Virus record (IMG/VR): IMGVR_UViG_3300027736_000055
Location: 1-56,079 of that record
Reading direction: 5' to 3' (one strand)
From: a virus
DNA: 56,079 bases
Both the position numbers and the translations under genes were made by a program. Of this stretch, positions 33,884-46,200 are shown piece after piece. Below the pieces are notes generated by a model. It worked only from the letters and a program-made list of their open reading frames with translations, was not told where the DNA came from and made no database searches. Numbering within the stretch: position 1 is the stretch's first letter; every line of letters begins with the position of its first letter.

Positions 33884-34501
33884 ATGGCTTCATTCACTGG
33901 ACTAATTTATCTAACAGTTAACTTGATAAATCAAAAAATTTATGTAGGACAAAGTACTATTGATAAGTTATCATATGTAGGAAGTGGTTCTGCTATTAGA
34001 AAAGCTATTAAAAAATATGGCAAAAGTAATTTTAATAGGGTTATATTAAGAAACAATATAACTTGTTTAGAAGAGTTAAACTTTTGGGAAAGTTATTATA
34101 TTAAATTAATAAAATCCAATAATCCTAAAATAGGTTATAATATAACATTAGGAGGAGATAATGGTGGTTGGAAACATACAGAAGAATCAATTGATAAAAT
34201 TAAAAATAGAAGTAATCAATTAGATAATAAAAAACGTATAAGAGAAATTCAAAAAATTGCTACTGAACAAAGATTAGGATCTCATCATAGTAAAGATAGT
34301 AAGATTAAAATGATGAATACTAAGTTTGGAAATGTCCGACATATTGAAATATATAAAGATGATATATTAATGTACACTTGTAATTTTTCAAAAGAAGCTC
34401 AAAACTTGACAGGAATTAAACAATCTGGAATTAAAAATAACTTATGTGGATTGTCTAAATCTGCTGGAGGTTTTATTTTTAAATATAAACAATTAAGCTA
34501 A
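33884..34501 (+). CDS. GIY-YIG homing endonuclease, 205 aa
   Basis: The N-terminal domain shows GLIYLTVNLINQKIYVGQS (GIY and YVG elements at residues 6-9 and 22-24), then KKYGKSNFNRVIL and the catalytic-Glu region ELNFWESYYIKL, followed by GYNITLGGDNGG. The C-terminal part has a NUMOD-like DNA-binding repeat (HTEESIDKIKNRS) and ends in a helix-turn-helix-like region. It is a free-standing homing endonuclease, low in GC relative to its neighbours. The first five residues, MASFT, match those of the next gene, although family members usually begin close to the GIY element. It overlaps that gene by one base (TAATG). Confidence 0.9.
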   Translation: MASFTGLIYLTVNLINQKIYVGQSTIDKLSYVGSGSAIRKAIKKYGKSNFNRVILRNNITCLEELNFWESYYIKLIKSNNPKIGYNITLGGDNGGWKHTEESIDKIKNRSNQLDNKKRIREIQKIATEQRLGSHHSKDSKIKMMNTKFGNVRHIEIYKDDILMYTCNFSKEAQNLTGIKQSGIKNNLCGLSKSAGGFIFKYKQLS

Positions 34502-37221
34502 TGGCAAGTTTTACCGATGCAATATCGACCTTTAATCCTTACGTGCAAGAGCTCCCCGTAGATGCTATGCTAAAGGTTGGCATGTACAAGCAAGCCAAAT
34601 ACGAAGAAGGTGTTCAAAGAATTCAATCTCAGCTAGATCAGGTATACGGACTTAGTGTTAGTAGACCTGTAGATAAACAATATCTAGAATCAAAACTAGG
34701 ACAGCTAAATAACAATCTTAGATATGTTGCTGCTGGAGACTTTTCTAATCAACAGCTTGTTAACTCTGTTGGTGGTATGGCTGGTGAAATCAGCAAAGAT
34801 AGAAGAATCCAAAACGCTATGGCGTCCACTGCTAATATTACAAAGCAAGGACAAGTGATGGATGCTGCTAGACAGAAGGGTGAGCTAGCTCCAGAGAACG
34901 AAGATCTATATAACGATCATCTTGGTAAGTATCTATCTTCTACAGAAGACGAAGCAAGCTTTGTTAATGGTAGATATATTCCTTACACTAATGTATTCAA
35001 GAAGCTACAAGACGCAGCAGCAGCTGTAGGTATTGATAGTCAAGAAATTCCAACAATCCTTAAAACAGATGCAAGAGGTAACCCGATACCAGATGGTAAA
35101 GGAGGTTTTCAATGGAGTCCTATAATGGCTACAGAGAAGCTAAAAGGTAAAGATGTTGGTAAGATGTTAACAATGTTCAAAGCATCTTTAACTCCTCAAG
35201 ATTATCAACAGCTTGCTATTACAGGACGGTACACATACAAGAATGCTAGCCCTGAGGAATTAACTAGAATGATTGAGAGTGATTACTCTTCTGATAAATC
35301 AAAGTTAACAGCTGTTATCGATGACTTAAAAGTAAGATTAACTAATGAAGAAGGTTCACCTAATGCAGATATAACTAAAGTTACAGATCTTGCAGAACAA
35401 TATAAATATTACAATGAACTAAATGACAATCTAGATAAATCTATATCTTCAGAGATTGAAAATATGACTAAGAACCCTGATGCGTCTAAAGGAAGTTTAT
35501 ATACAAGAAAGTATTTAAACACTATGGCAATGAGCATGAGTGGTGTTGAGAAATCTAAGAGCTATTCAATAAGTCCTAACTATACAATATGGAACGATGA
35601 TAGAAATTTCCAAGCAGCTCAACAAAGAGAACGTAATACTCAATCACGTTGGTGGTACGAGCAAGAGTATAAGGCAAATAAAGATAAAGGAGATGCTTGG
35701 TTAGAACAGTTAAAGATGCATTTAGAGTTTGGTGGGCCACCTCCTGCAGGATATAAACCCAAACAACTTAAGTCTCCTTTTGATGTAGAAGGTGGAGAAG
35801 CTTACGATATAGTTAATCAAAAGAAAAATGAATATAGCGATGTACTAGGTGCTACTAACCAAGCTGCGTATGCATTAACTATAGCAAACTTCAAAAATGC
35901 TCATGCTAAACAACCTGGAGAAAAGGACCAAGCATACAACGAGAGGATTGCTAAGATGATTGCTAATATAGCTAAGGTTAAAGGTGTAGTTATAGATCCT
36001 AACTCTGGAGACATTAATGATTTAACAAATCAGTTTGCTTCAGAGATGGTTACTAAGTGGAAGAAGGGTGGTAACATTCCTTTACAATATAGAGACTTAG
36101 TAAGACAATATGATACAGGTCTTAAAGATGCTACTACATTAAGAGGTCAGCTTGAAGAGTTTGATAGAAAAGCAATTGCTGAAGCTAAGTTACAAGGAGT
36201 AGATGTTAAGTCTAACGCTGAGATTAAGAAGTTAATAAAGCCAGTTACAATTGATACTTATAATCCTTCAACTGGAATACAATCTAAAGTGACATTAACT
36301 GCTGATGATGTAATGGATTGGACATTAATTAATGCAGATCACTTCGAGTTTTTTGGAGGAATGGCTCTAGGTAAAGATCAGGAATCTAATAGACGTGCCG
36401 CTACATTAAGACAACAAGCTAAATTAGGAAATAAGTTTAATGACGTAAGTAACTCTGTTCGTACATCTGATCCAGGCAATGGTCGAAGTATAGTTCATCC
36501 AGGCATTCAAAATGCAGGAGATGTTATGAAGAAAGCTGGAGTTGATAAGAAAACAAAGATATTAGCAAAGCTATATCAAGACGCTGGTTATTCAACACAA
36601 CCGCTAATTACCCCTGTCAATAGAGGAAAGGCTAATAAAGATGATATTGATAATAATCTAATACAGATAGTAGATAACTATGTAGGTGTAGCAGATAATG
36701 CAGAAGCTGTAAAGGCAGCCATCTTATCTCCAGACAGTAAAGTGGGAATGCGAGTTATTCCTAAAGGTGCAGGAATGGGTAATGCCTATCAAATGGTAGT
36801 TACTAAGAGAGACGGTACCACTGAGGAATTAGCTGTTCAAGAATCTGACTATGAATATATGTTTGGACAAGCTCCAAGAAGCTCACCTGTTCCCAAAGTA
36901 CTTAATCAAATCAATGCATTTGGTACAAGTAACTTAGGTGGAACAAATAACCCTGATACATCTTGGTGGGGAAGTGATGATTTTATCAACTTAAAAAATT
37001 ACAAATATGGTATCACTGCTGATCTAGTTCCAGACCCAGGTCTTGATAAAAACAAACTATGGTTCGTCATGAATTTACATGATAAAAAGTCAGGAGATGT
37101 TATTAAACCAGTAACATACCCTAAGCCTTTTTATAAAATAATTGATGGCCAAATGAATACGCAGTTAGATGCATTACCTACAGGTATAAATCCATCTGTC
37201 TTAGAAGGAATAATGAAATAA
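34501..37221 (+). CDS. Internal virion protein, 906 aa
   Basis: Begins MASFTDAISTFNPYVQELPV and continues with DAMLKVGMYKQAKYEEGVQR, an N-terminal block I recognise as recurring in internal virion proteins of Bacteroidota phages. Mostly helical with long charged stretches and no visible signal peptide or enzyme motif. The position between the Gly-zipper protein and the giant polymerase protein puts it in the internal cargo group, likely packaged and ejected with DNA. A GIY-YIG endonuclease gene has been inserted exactly before its start codon, which now begins with a one-base overlap. Confidence 0.6.
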   Translation: MASFTDAISTFNPYVQELPVDAMLKVGMYKQAKYEEGVQRIQSQLDQVYGLSVSRPVDKQYLESKLGQLNNNLRYVAAGDFSNQQLVNSVGGMAGEISKDRRIQNAMASTANITKQGQVMDAARQKGELAPENEDLYNDHLGKYLSSTEDEASFVNGRYIPYTNVFKKLQDAAAAVGIDSQEIPTILKTDARGNPIPDGKGGFQWSPIMATEKLKGKDVGKMLTMFKASLTPQDYQQLAITGRYTYKNASPEELTRMIESDYSSDKSKLTAVIDDLKVRLTNEEGSPNADITKVTDLAEQYKYYNELNDNLDKSISSEIENMTKNPDASKGSLYTRKYLNTMAMSMSGVEKSKSYSISPNYTIWNDDRNFQAAQQRERNTQSRWWYEQEYKANKDKGDAWLEQLKMHLEFGGPPPAGYKPKQLKSPFDVEGGEAYDIVNQKKNEYSDVLGATNQAAYALTIANFKNAHAKQPGEKDQAYNERIAKMIANIAKVKGVVIDPNSGDINDLTNQFASEMVTKWKKGGNIPLQYRDLVRQYDTGLKDATTLRGQLEEFDRKAIAEAKLQGVDVKSNAEIKKLIKPVTIDTYNPSTGIQSKVTLTADDVMDWTLINADHFEFFGGMALGKDQESNRRAATLRQQAKLGNKFNDVSNSVRTSDPGNGRSIVHPGIQNAGDVMKKAGVDKKTKILAKLYQDAGYSTQPLITPVNRGKANKDDIDNNLIQIVDNYVGVADNAEAVKAAILSPDSKVGMRVIPKGAGMGNAYQMVVTKRDGTTEELAVQESDYEYMFGQAPRSSPVPKVLNQINAFGTSNLGGTNNPDTSWWGSDDFINLKNYKYGITADLVPDPGLDKNKLWFVMNLHDKKSGDVIKPVTYPKPFYKIIDGQMNTQLDALPTGINPSVLEGIMK

Positions 37222-37228
37222 GAAGATA

Positions 37229-40200
37229 ATGGCAGAAGAATTAAAACCAGTTAATCTACCAGGTTACCAACCTACTGAGTATACTCCAGTAGAAACAATG
37301 GTTCCTACTTTAAAGCCTACAGCAAGCTATGATGAGATTTTCAACAATCTTCTAAATCAGTCTGCTCCTAAAGACGCTAGCGCTATGCCTACTGTTTCTT
37401 CAGGAGATATAAACATGTCTGGTAGATATCCTAAATTCTTCACAGGATTAGATAATGAAGAGCTGTATGCTCAGAACCAATCATTTGCAGAAAAAGCATT
37501 TAATGGTGTAACAAAGATGGCAGGTATTGCTACATCTACATTTATCAATGGTACTGTAGGTATAGTTAATGGTATATATGAAACTTCCAAAACTGGTAAG
37601 TTTAATTCCTTCTATAATAACGATCTTAGTAATTCATTAAATGACTTTCAAGAATCATTAAATGATAAGTATGCGTTCTATAAAACAGAACGTGAAAGAA
37701 ATGGTAACTGGTGGGAACCATCTAATCTATTAACAGCAAACTTCTTATTTGATAATATTGTCAGCAACATGGGCTTTGCTCTAGGTGCTGGTGCTGCTGG
37801 TTTGGTTACAGGTGGACTATTAGGCACAGCATTGAAAGGTATAGCTAAGGCTGCTAGACTTACATCACTTGGTGTAGATAGTGCAGCTGCTGCAGAAAGT
37901 ATTGTTTCAGAAGCTGCAGGATTAAGTAATGCTGAAGCATTGTCTGCAGTTAACAGTAGATTGAATAGTTTATGGACTGCTACTAAATCAAAGATAGGCG
38001 CAGGTCTTCTTAAATCAGATAGAGCTATCACAGCTCTTACAGCAACCGCAGGTGAAGCAGGATTGGAAGCATTAAATAATTCCATCCAGTTCAGAACTCA
38101 AATGATCCAAGACTATAAGAAGAATTATGGTGTGGATCCAGAAGGTGCAGACTTAGAAAGGATTAATCAATATTCAGAATCAGTGGGTAACTTTAGCTTT
38201 GCTGCTAATACTGCATTGCTATCTGTAACTAACTATATACAGCTTCCTAAGATATTCTCTTCATCCTTTAAATCTGAGAAGGGTATATTAAATGGTGTTG
38301 CTAGACAAGCAGGTGAAGTTGTTTCTACATTACCTCAGAAAGGTTTTGGTAAGTTAATGTATGGAGGATATAAAGCTGCAAGTGCATTGTTTAGTCCTGC
38401 AGAAGCATTTGAAGAAGGTGCACAGTTCGCTATTCAAACTGGTACACAGAACTACTTTGCTAGAAAAACTAGAGGAGAGAAATCTACAATAGCAGATGAT
38501 GCTATTGGATACGGTATCAAAGAAGCATTGACAAGTGATGAAGGTTTATTAAACATCTTCACTGGTGGTGTATCTGGTGGTCTTATGACTATGGGACTAG
38601 TTGGTAAGAAAGATGGTAAGATAGCGTTTGGACAAACTGGTACATTAGGAGAAAGAGGATTGTTTGGATATGGTGGAGAACAAGCTAGACTACGTGACGA
38701 AGCTATTCCTGCATTACAAAAAACTAGACTTAAGCAAAACTTAATAGCTGCTAATAATAATATAAACACAGCTGAGTCAATTCAAGAAGATAGAAAAGAT
38801 GCAATCCTTGCTAATGATAAACTAGAGTCTAAAGATTTAGAGTTTGATTATGCTCATACATTTATTAGTACACGTTTAAAATACGGTGCTGAAGAAATGG
38901 TATATGAGGAGATTGATGAGATGCGTCAAGAAGCACTCACTGATTTTACTAAGTTAAAGAAAGAAGGTGTTACTGGCCAAGCTGATGATCAACAATCTTT
39001 CTTAGCTCGTTTAGACTTAGTAGAGGCTCAAACAAAACATGCTTCTCAACTTCAAAAGGCACTTGATCTTAAGTATTCTGGATTAGCTAATAAAGAAGGT
39101 AAGCGTCTTTACTCTGATAATACTATTGACAAGCTTGTATATGCTGCAGCTAAAGTTAATGATTACAATCATCGTATACCTCAACTATCTGTAGAGCTAG
39201 GTAAGTATAACATCTCATTAGAGAATATACTTGGAAGAGTAGTTCGTGGAGAAGATGTTACATTAGAAGAAGTTAATAAAGAGATTGCTGATCAACTTGC
39301 TGAGTACCAAAAAACTACACAGTTAACAGATACAGAAATTGCAGATGCTACTCAAGAGGGTATAGACTATTTTGAACTTGGATTACGTAGAAGACAATTT
39401 ATTGGTGAGTATAATGAGATCTTAAAGAACCCAGAAAACTTTGTAACCCCAGAGGAAGAAGATCTTGAGAAGACTACAGAAGAGAAAGCTGCTGAAAAGA
39501 AAGCTGCTGAAGAAGCTGTAAAGGGACCCACTGTTAAAATAAAGACACAGAGAGGTGATACAGAAGTTGAGATAGGTAAAGAATACTTTGTAGGTAACAA
39601 ATCCCAAACACCAAAAGGTAATGCTTTTTATGAGTTTACAAAGTTCACTGTATTAGCAGTTAATGAAGATGGTAATATAAAGGTACAGTTTCCTGATGGC
39701 AAGATGGGTGTTGTAGCTAAAGATGGTTTTGCCACTTACAAAATTGGTAAGGTAGAATCTGTACAAAACAATAAGAAAGCATTATTCTTTATAGAGAATG
39801 CAAACAATGTATATTCATTTAACTTTGGTAAAGCCAAAGGTGGTAAGGTACAAGGTAGACTTGAATATGATGAAGGTAAACTTAACTTTGTATTTAAAAA
39901 TGCTAAAGGTAAGATTGATAGTATTGAGCTACATGGCAAACACTTTGTTGCAAAGAAAGGATTCAAACAAGCTATTGTTGAGAAAGTAGGAACTCTTACA
40001 AAAGCAGAACAAAAGGTTCTTGATGATTTTACTAATGACAAGACTCCAGATCCTTCTGTATTAGAGAAGGTTGCTACTGTTGCAGGTACCATTGAAGTTA
40101 TCTTTGATGAGACTTTAGAAACATTAGAAGATACTAAAGATCTTATTCAACAAAAAACAGAAGAGCTTGGTAAGATTGAGAAACAGTTAGAAGAACTAGG

Positions 40201-43200
40201 TAAGAAGGTAGAAGGACCTAACACTGTTACAAGCAAAACAAAACGATTCAAAGCTACAACACATAGAACATTGCAATCGATCAAGCAACTAACAAAGATG
40301 CGTGATCAGTTACGTAAAGAACTATTCAATCTACAATCAGAACAAGAAGAACTAGAGATACGTCTAGAAGACTTAATTGTCACTGCAGAAGAGTTACAAG
40401 ATCAACCAGGTAACTACAGAGAGTTATATGACTCTATGAGAAAGCAACGTGAAGGTTTAAATGATGCCATCTTAGAAACTGGATTACAGATCAATAAGCT
40501 TTCCAACCTAATTGATATGGTTGAGAATGTTATTGAGAGTGCATATAAAGCTGCTAAGTCATTAATAGAAAAGTTCTTTGATAAGTATCCTGGAGTACCT
40601 TTAGATAGAGACGGCATCATTGCTTTCTTAAACAAGAACTTAGAAGATACTAAAGCTGAGAAAGCTATCACCCCTACGTCTGAAGCAGAGAAGATTCTTC
40701 CATACACTGCTATAGCTGCTGCATTATATGATGACATCAATCAACTAGATGCAGATCTTGCACAGATAGATGAAGCTGATGTTACTCCTAATGAGCCTAT
40801 TGCTAAACAGTTAAGAGATGAGTTACGTGCTCTTCAAGAAGAACTATCTAACTACGAGAAACAACTATCTGCTAAAGAAGGTACACTTAAGAGATTACGT
40901 GAACTATATAAACTACACAAGACAGAAGCTGATAAAGCTAGAGCAGTACAACTTGAGAAAGAGTTAAAGATCAATGAGGTGAAGGAGCAATTCCTTGGAA
41001 CTATTGATAACTCTATTCCCACTACCAATCATGATTCAAACTATGAACCAGATGATAAAAAGAGCTTACTTAATATTATCCGTGCTTCTATTGCTACCAC
41101 TAAAGCATTCCTTAAGAAAGATGAAACTTTAAGAGAGCATCATGTTCGTGCTAATAAGTTTGGTACACGTTTCGAAAGCTTCCGTAACAAAGACAACATA
41201 TACGGTGTACTAGTAAGTAAAGGTAACGGAGAAGATCGTAAAGGTAATGAAGAAGAGTTAGGTATGACAGGATTAATTGACCACATAGGTGGCAATGATC
41301 GTACTGTTGTATTAGTGATGGTGGAAGAGCAGAGCGATGGTTCTTTACTTCCTGTAGATGAGAATGGTAAAGCTATTGTAAGCTCAGAAGATAGAATCAA
41401 CAAAGGTATATACCAAGTACGTCCTGATCCTAAACTTCGTTGGAGTAATGGTGAAACCATGTTCCGTGAAGAAGATAAACCAATAGAAGAAGAAGTTAGA
41501 AAGGTATATGCTAAAGAGATTGATTACATATTAAACAATCCTTCTCTTAATAAATACAAGATAACTCCATCGTTTGGTAATGCTGACTATGTAACTCATC
41601 CAGATCAGATCAATCCAAAGACTAATAAACCTATTAGAAATCGTCAGGCTAAGACAACTCTTAAGGCTGCAGGATTAATTAAGGATGATGAGAAGAATGA
41701 TGATCTTCGTGAGAAGAAGTTAATATACATCCCTACAACTAATGATCGTGTAGAGAAAGGATCTACTAGCTACACTGACGCATTAGGTAGAGTGTTCTTA
41801 GACTTAGGTAATGCTTATGTTAAGTTAAAGAATGCTCAGTATAATAATGCTAAAGCCACGGCTATATATGATGCTGTATTACGTCTTGCTAGTATTGGTA
41901 AGATAAAAGGTAGTACAGAAGCTAACGACTTAGTTTCTTGGTTACGCACTGTAGTATATTGGGGTACTCCTAAAGAGAAGCTTTCTTACAATAGCTTGTT
42001 CTTTGAAGATACAGATGATGGATTAAAGTTATTCATCTCTGGTAAAGGAAGTAACATTCCATTTACACCAACATCTATTAAAGCAAACAAAGATAATATC
42101 ATTGCATTGCTTGAAGAGATGTATCATAATGTTAACTCTCGTCAAGCTACATCTGATTCAGAATATAACAAACCTTACACTGAGATTATAAGTGTATCTG
42201 AAGGTGGTAAGATGGTAACTCGTCAATGGCCTAACTATCAGTCATACTTAATGTCTGATAAGAACCCAGATGGATCTCCTAGAAACATCGATGAGATTCC
42301 TTTAACCACTGAGATTAAACCATTAGAGAACGCTGAGGATTCAAACAGAGAAGGTATATACTTTATCATGGATGATTTAAACATCGATGAATATAGTAAA
42401 GCAATAAATAAGAAACAACCTAAGAAAACATTAGGAACAAAAGCTGCTAAAGAGACAGTAACCACTGCACAGGCAAAAGCTGCCTCTACTGCTGTTGCAT
42501 CTGAGTTTACATTAGATGGTGAGACAGACAACACTGTTTCAATGTTCAAGGGTGAGGTAGAGGTTAAGTTCAAGGTTAATCAAGATGAGTTTTATAATGA
42601 AGATGGTACAGTTAACATTGAGTCTGTTGAAGTAGTTAAAGGACAGAAGTTCTTAAATGACAAATACAACAGTGATAATGATAAGATATTAGCAACTATC
42701 AGAGGATTCATTGCTAGTAAGGTTAAACCTCAAGTGGATGATTATCTATCTGGTCCTATAGAAGAACAAATTGCACCAGCTCCTGAACCCACTGAGTTTG
42801 TATTAGATGGTGAGACATCTAATCTTCTCACTATGTATAAGGGTAAAGTGGTAATCACATTTAAAGTAAATGCTAATGAGTTCTATGATGAGAACGGTAA
42901 TGCTGTTATTGAAGAAGTTGTAATTGTATCAGGATATGATGAGTTACAGAAAAACTTTCCAGAAGCAGATAAAGATGATCTCATTGCAAGAGTTAGAGGA
43001 TTTGTTGCTGGTAAGGTTAAACCTTTTGTAGATGCAGAGTTAGAGAATAAAGAAGACATCCCACAAGAACCTATAGTTAGTTCTGCTACTCCTGATGAGG
43101 TGAGTATCGAAACAACTGATGAGATGGATGATATTGATCCTAACAATCTACCTACCAAGGAATATCGTATGGCAGTATTAAATGCTAACGAAGAGAAACT

Positions 43201-46200
43201 TGAAAGAGAGAACTGGGATGAGATTGAGAGCTGGTTAAAGACAACGTTCCCTAACATTCCTGTATACCGTGTTAAGAGAATGATTCAAGCGTCTAACGGT
43301 AGACAAGCTTGGGGTATGTACAAAGATGGAGCCATCTATGTATATGAGAACGCATTGGCTGGTACAGCATATCACGAGGTGTTTGAAGCTATTTGGGATA
43401 CATTAGTAACTCCTAAAGAGAAGTCACGCATCTATAAAGAAGTTAAAGCTAGAGAAGGTTCTTTCTTTGATCGTGAGACTGCTAAGCAAGTTAAGTATTC
43501 CACTGCTACTAATCATCAGATAAAAGAAGCTCTTGCAGAAGAGTTAATAGACTATGTAAGAAAAGGTCAAAAGCCTGCAGGTCCTGCTAAGTCATTCCTT
43601 GAGAAGATATTTGATGACATCATCAACTTCTTTAAAGAGATGTTCTTTGGTGAGAAGGGTAAGAACAATACAGAGAAGTTATTTGAGAAGATAGGGAATG
43701 GATACTACGCACAGTATAATCCATATCAGTCTAAGTTATCGTTTGCTAAAGCTGGCTTTATTGATATTGACAATGCTATTGCTAATGGTAATGAGGAATA
43801 TCGTTACGCCTTGATGGGCTTTACAGATGTTCAATGGGATGACTTGATGCAACAGATGACATACTTTACAGTATCTAACTTGTTGTGGGATCCTAATAAT
43901 CCTGACAAATCTATCTTTGATATCAACGTTAGAAAGAAGGCTGATCTATACGATAACTTAAAGAGTAACGTATTAGAAGAACTTAAGATGGCACGTGCTA
44001 TCTTGAAGAAAGAGAAAAGCACTCCTGCTACAGAAGCTTCTATCAAGAACTATGAATCATTATATCAGAACATCAAGAACAATTGGGATGCTATTGTAGA
44101 AAGTCACACTGACTATCTAATCCCTTATGAGATTGACTTTGATGAGAATGACAATGCTATCCTTCGTGATGAGAACAACTCTGGTAAGGAAGATTACAAG
44201 GATGCTAACAAGATTGATACATTTAGAAAAGCTAATACAGCTATCAAGTTATTCTTGGCAACTCTTCCTGTTGTAGATGCAGAAGGTATTACCGTGATGT
44301 CCACTGTAAACGGTCCACGCTTACAGCAGTTATCTAAGGTGAAGAACGACATACAGAACGTTGTAGATAAGTCTCGCAAACCTGATGAGATGATTGGTAA
44401 CATCAAGAAGCTTGCTGAACAAAACATCTCTTATAAGCTATTAGCTGAAAGGGTTACGTTTGGTATTAAGAACTTCTCTCTTGATAAGATGACTAATGTA
44501 GGTCAGACTAGTTTAATTACTGGTTTATGGAAGACGTTTGCTAAAACAAACCCTGAAGTTAAATATGTTTACATCCTATCTAATGGTGATGTAGTGATTG
44601 ATGATTCTAACTTCTCTACAGCAACAGATCAATCTATGCTTGACTTAGAAGCAGACTTGACAGTAGCATTGAGAGATCCTAGTAACAAGCTATTCACTTA
44701 CGACGCTAAGAAAAAAGGTGGAGGATACTTTGCAAACGCTGATTCGTTAGGACCAAAGCCTGATACTATTGCTGGAATGATTACATTCTTGAAGAGATTA
44801 GGTATAGAGTTTGATATCAAAGATATAGAGAAACGCCCTCAGTACAAGACTCAGTTCATGGAAGCTGTTGGTGGTATGCATGATAGTTTAAAAGAAGCTA
44901 AGAAGGTAGCAACTATTAGTGGTAGGTCATTAGAACTAAGAGGTAGATTAAGAGAGATAGCTCAGATTGAGGCAATGATTAAGAACCCAGAGTTTGATTC
45001 TACACACTATAACATTAATGGTGAGCTCACTCAAACGTTCATTGGAAGGAATGCACATAGTGACTTGTTTGATATGTTATCACAGATCAAGAATCTTGAT
45101 GAGCTACAAGGTACTCGTTATGAGTATTTAATGAACAATGCTGATAACTTCTCTCAGAACTCAGTTAAGATGGCAGAGATGTTCAATCGTAAGACTGGAA
45201 ACATTACAGTTGGACGTAGTCCAATGTTAATGAAGAATGGTTATTTCGATGGTATCTTTAACTCTGCTAAAGGTAAGAGAGTATCAGCATCTAAGATGGA
45301 CTACAGAGATCGTTTAGTTGCTCAGATAAACCTTGCACTTAAAGGATACTACTTTAACTTAGTTCCAGGTGATGCAGGAATGGAGCACATGTCTAACATG
45401 GGTAACTCTGTAGATCTTACTAAATCAATCTCTGCTCAGTTAGAGATGGCTAAACCTATCTTTAAAGGATACTTTATTGATGAGATAAATGTATCTAGAG
45501 AAGAAAGAAAGATTGTTATTCCTGAAGATAGTGGAAGAAAGAATACAGACTTACGTTTCTTAAAAGGTATCCTTGATAATTATGAAAAAGGTTTGCATGA
45601 TAAGATAGTTGCTGAGGGTAACCGTCAACTTTCTCCAACAGAACTTTATGACAAGTATGCTGATAAGATAGATGCAGCAATAGCTGAATATTTTGAATTT
45701 AGAGCTGCTACATTGTTAGAAACAATGGAAGACTATAACTTAGTTGAGCAGGAATCAGAGAATGTATTCAATGTAGAAAACATTGCATTTGGTGAAGACT
45801 TATCAAAAGATGAACTACAATCTAAACTACATTCACTTGTATTAAACTTTGCTATCAATAATATTGAGATGCATAAGCTTGTATACTCTGATCCTTATTT
45901 CTATAAAGATGAGTTGAAGCGTGTTAAGAACTTTAACTCACCTCACCAAGCATTGGCTGCAGGATCTGCTAATCTAAACACAGCGTTTGATAAAGTTTGG
46001 AATAAGCTTTATAAGACTGATAAGAAAGAAACTGGTGGATATAATAACATAGGATACACTGACTTCTTTAATGATAGTCTTGTATCTGCTACTCTTGAGG
46101 ATGTAAAAGCTGTTGCTGATATCAAAGGTCCTTGGGGAACTTACGGATCATGGGATGAAGGAGACGGTGGTGGAATGATTATGTTCCAAGGTCTACGTAA

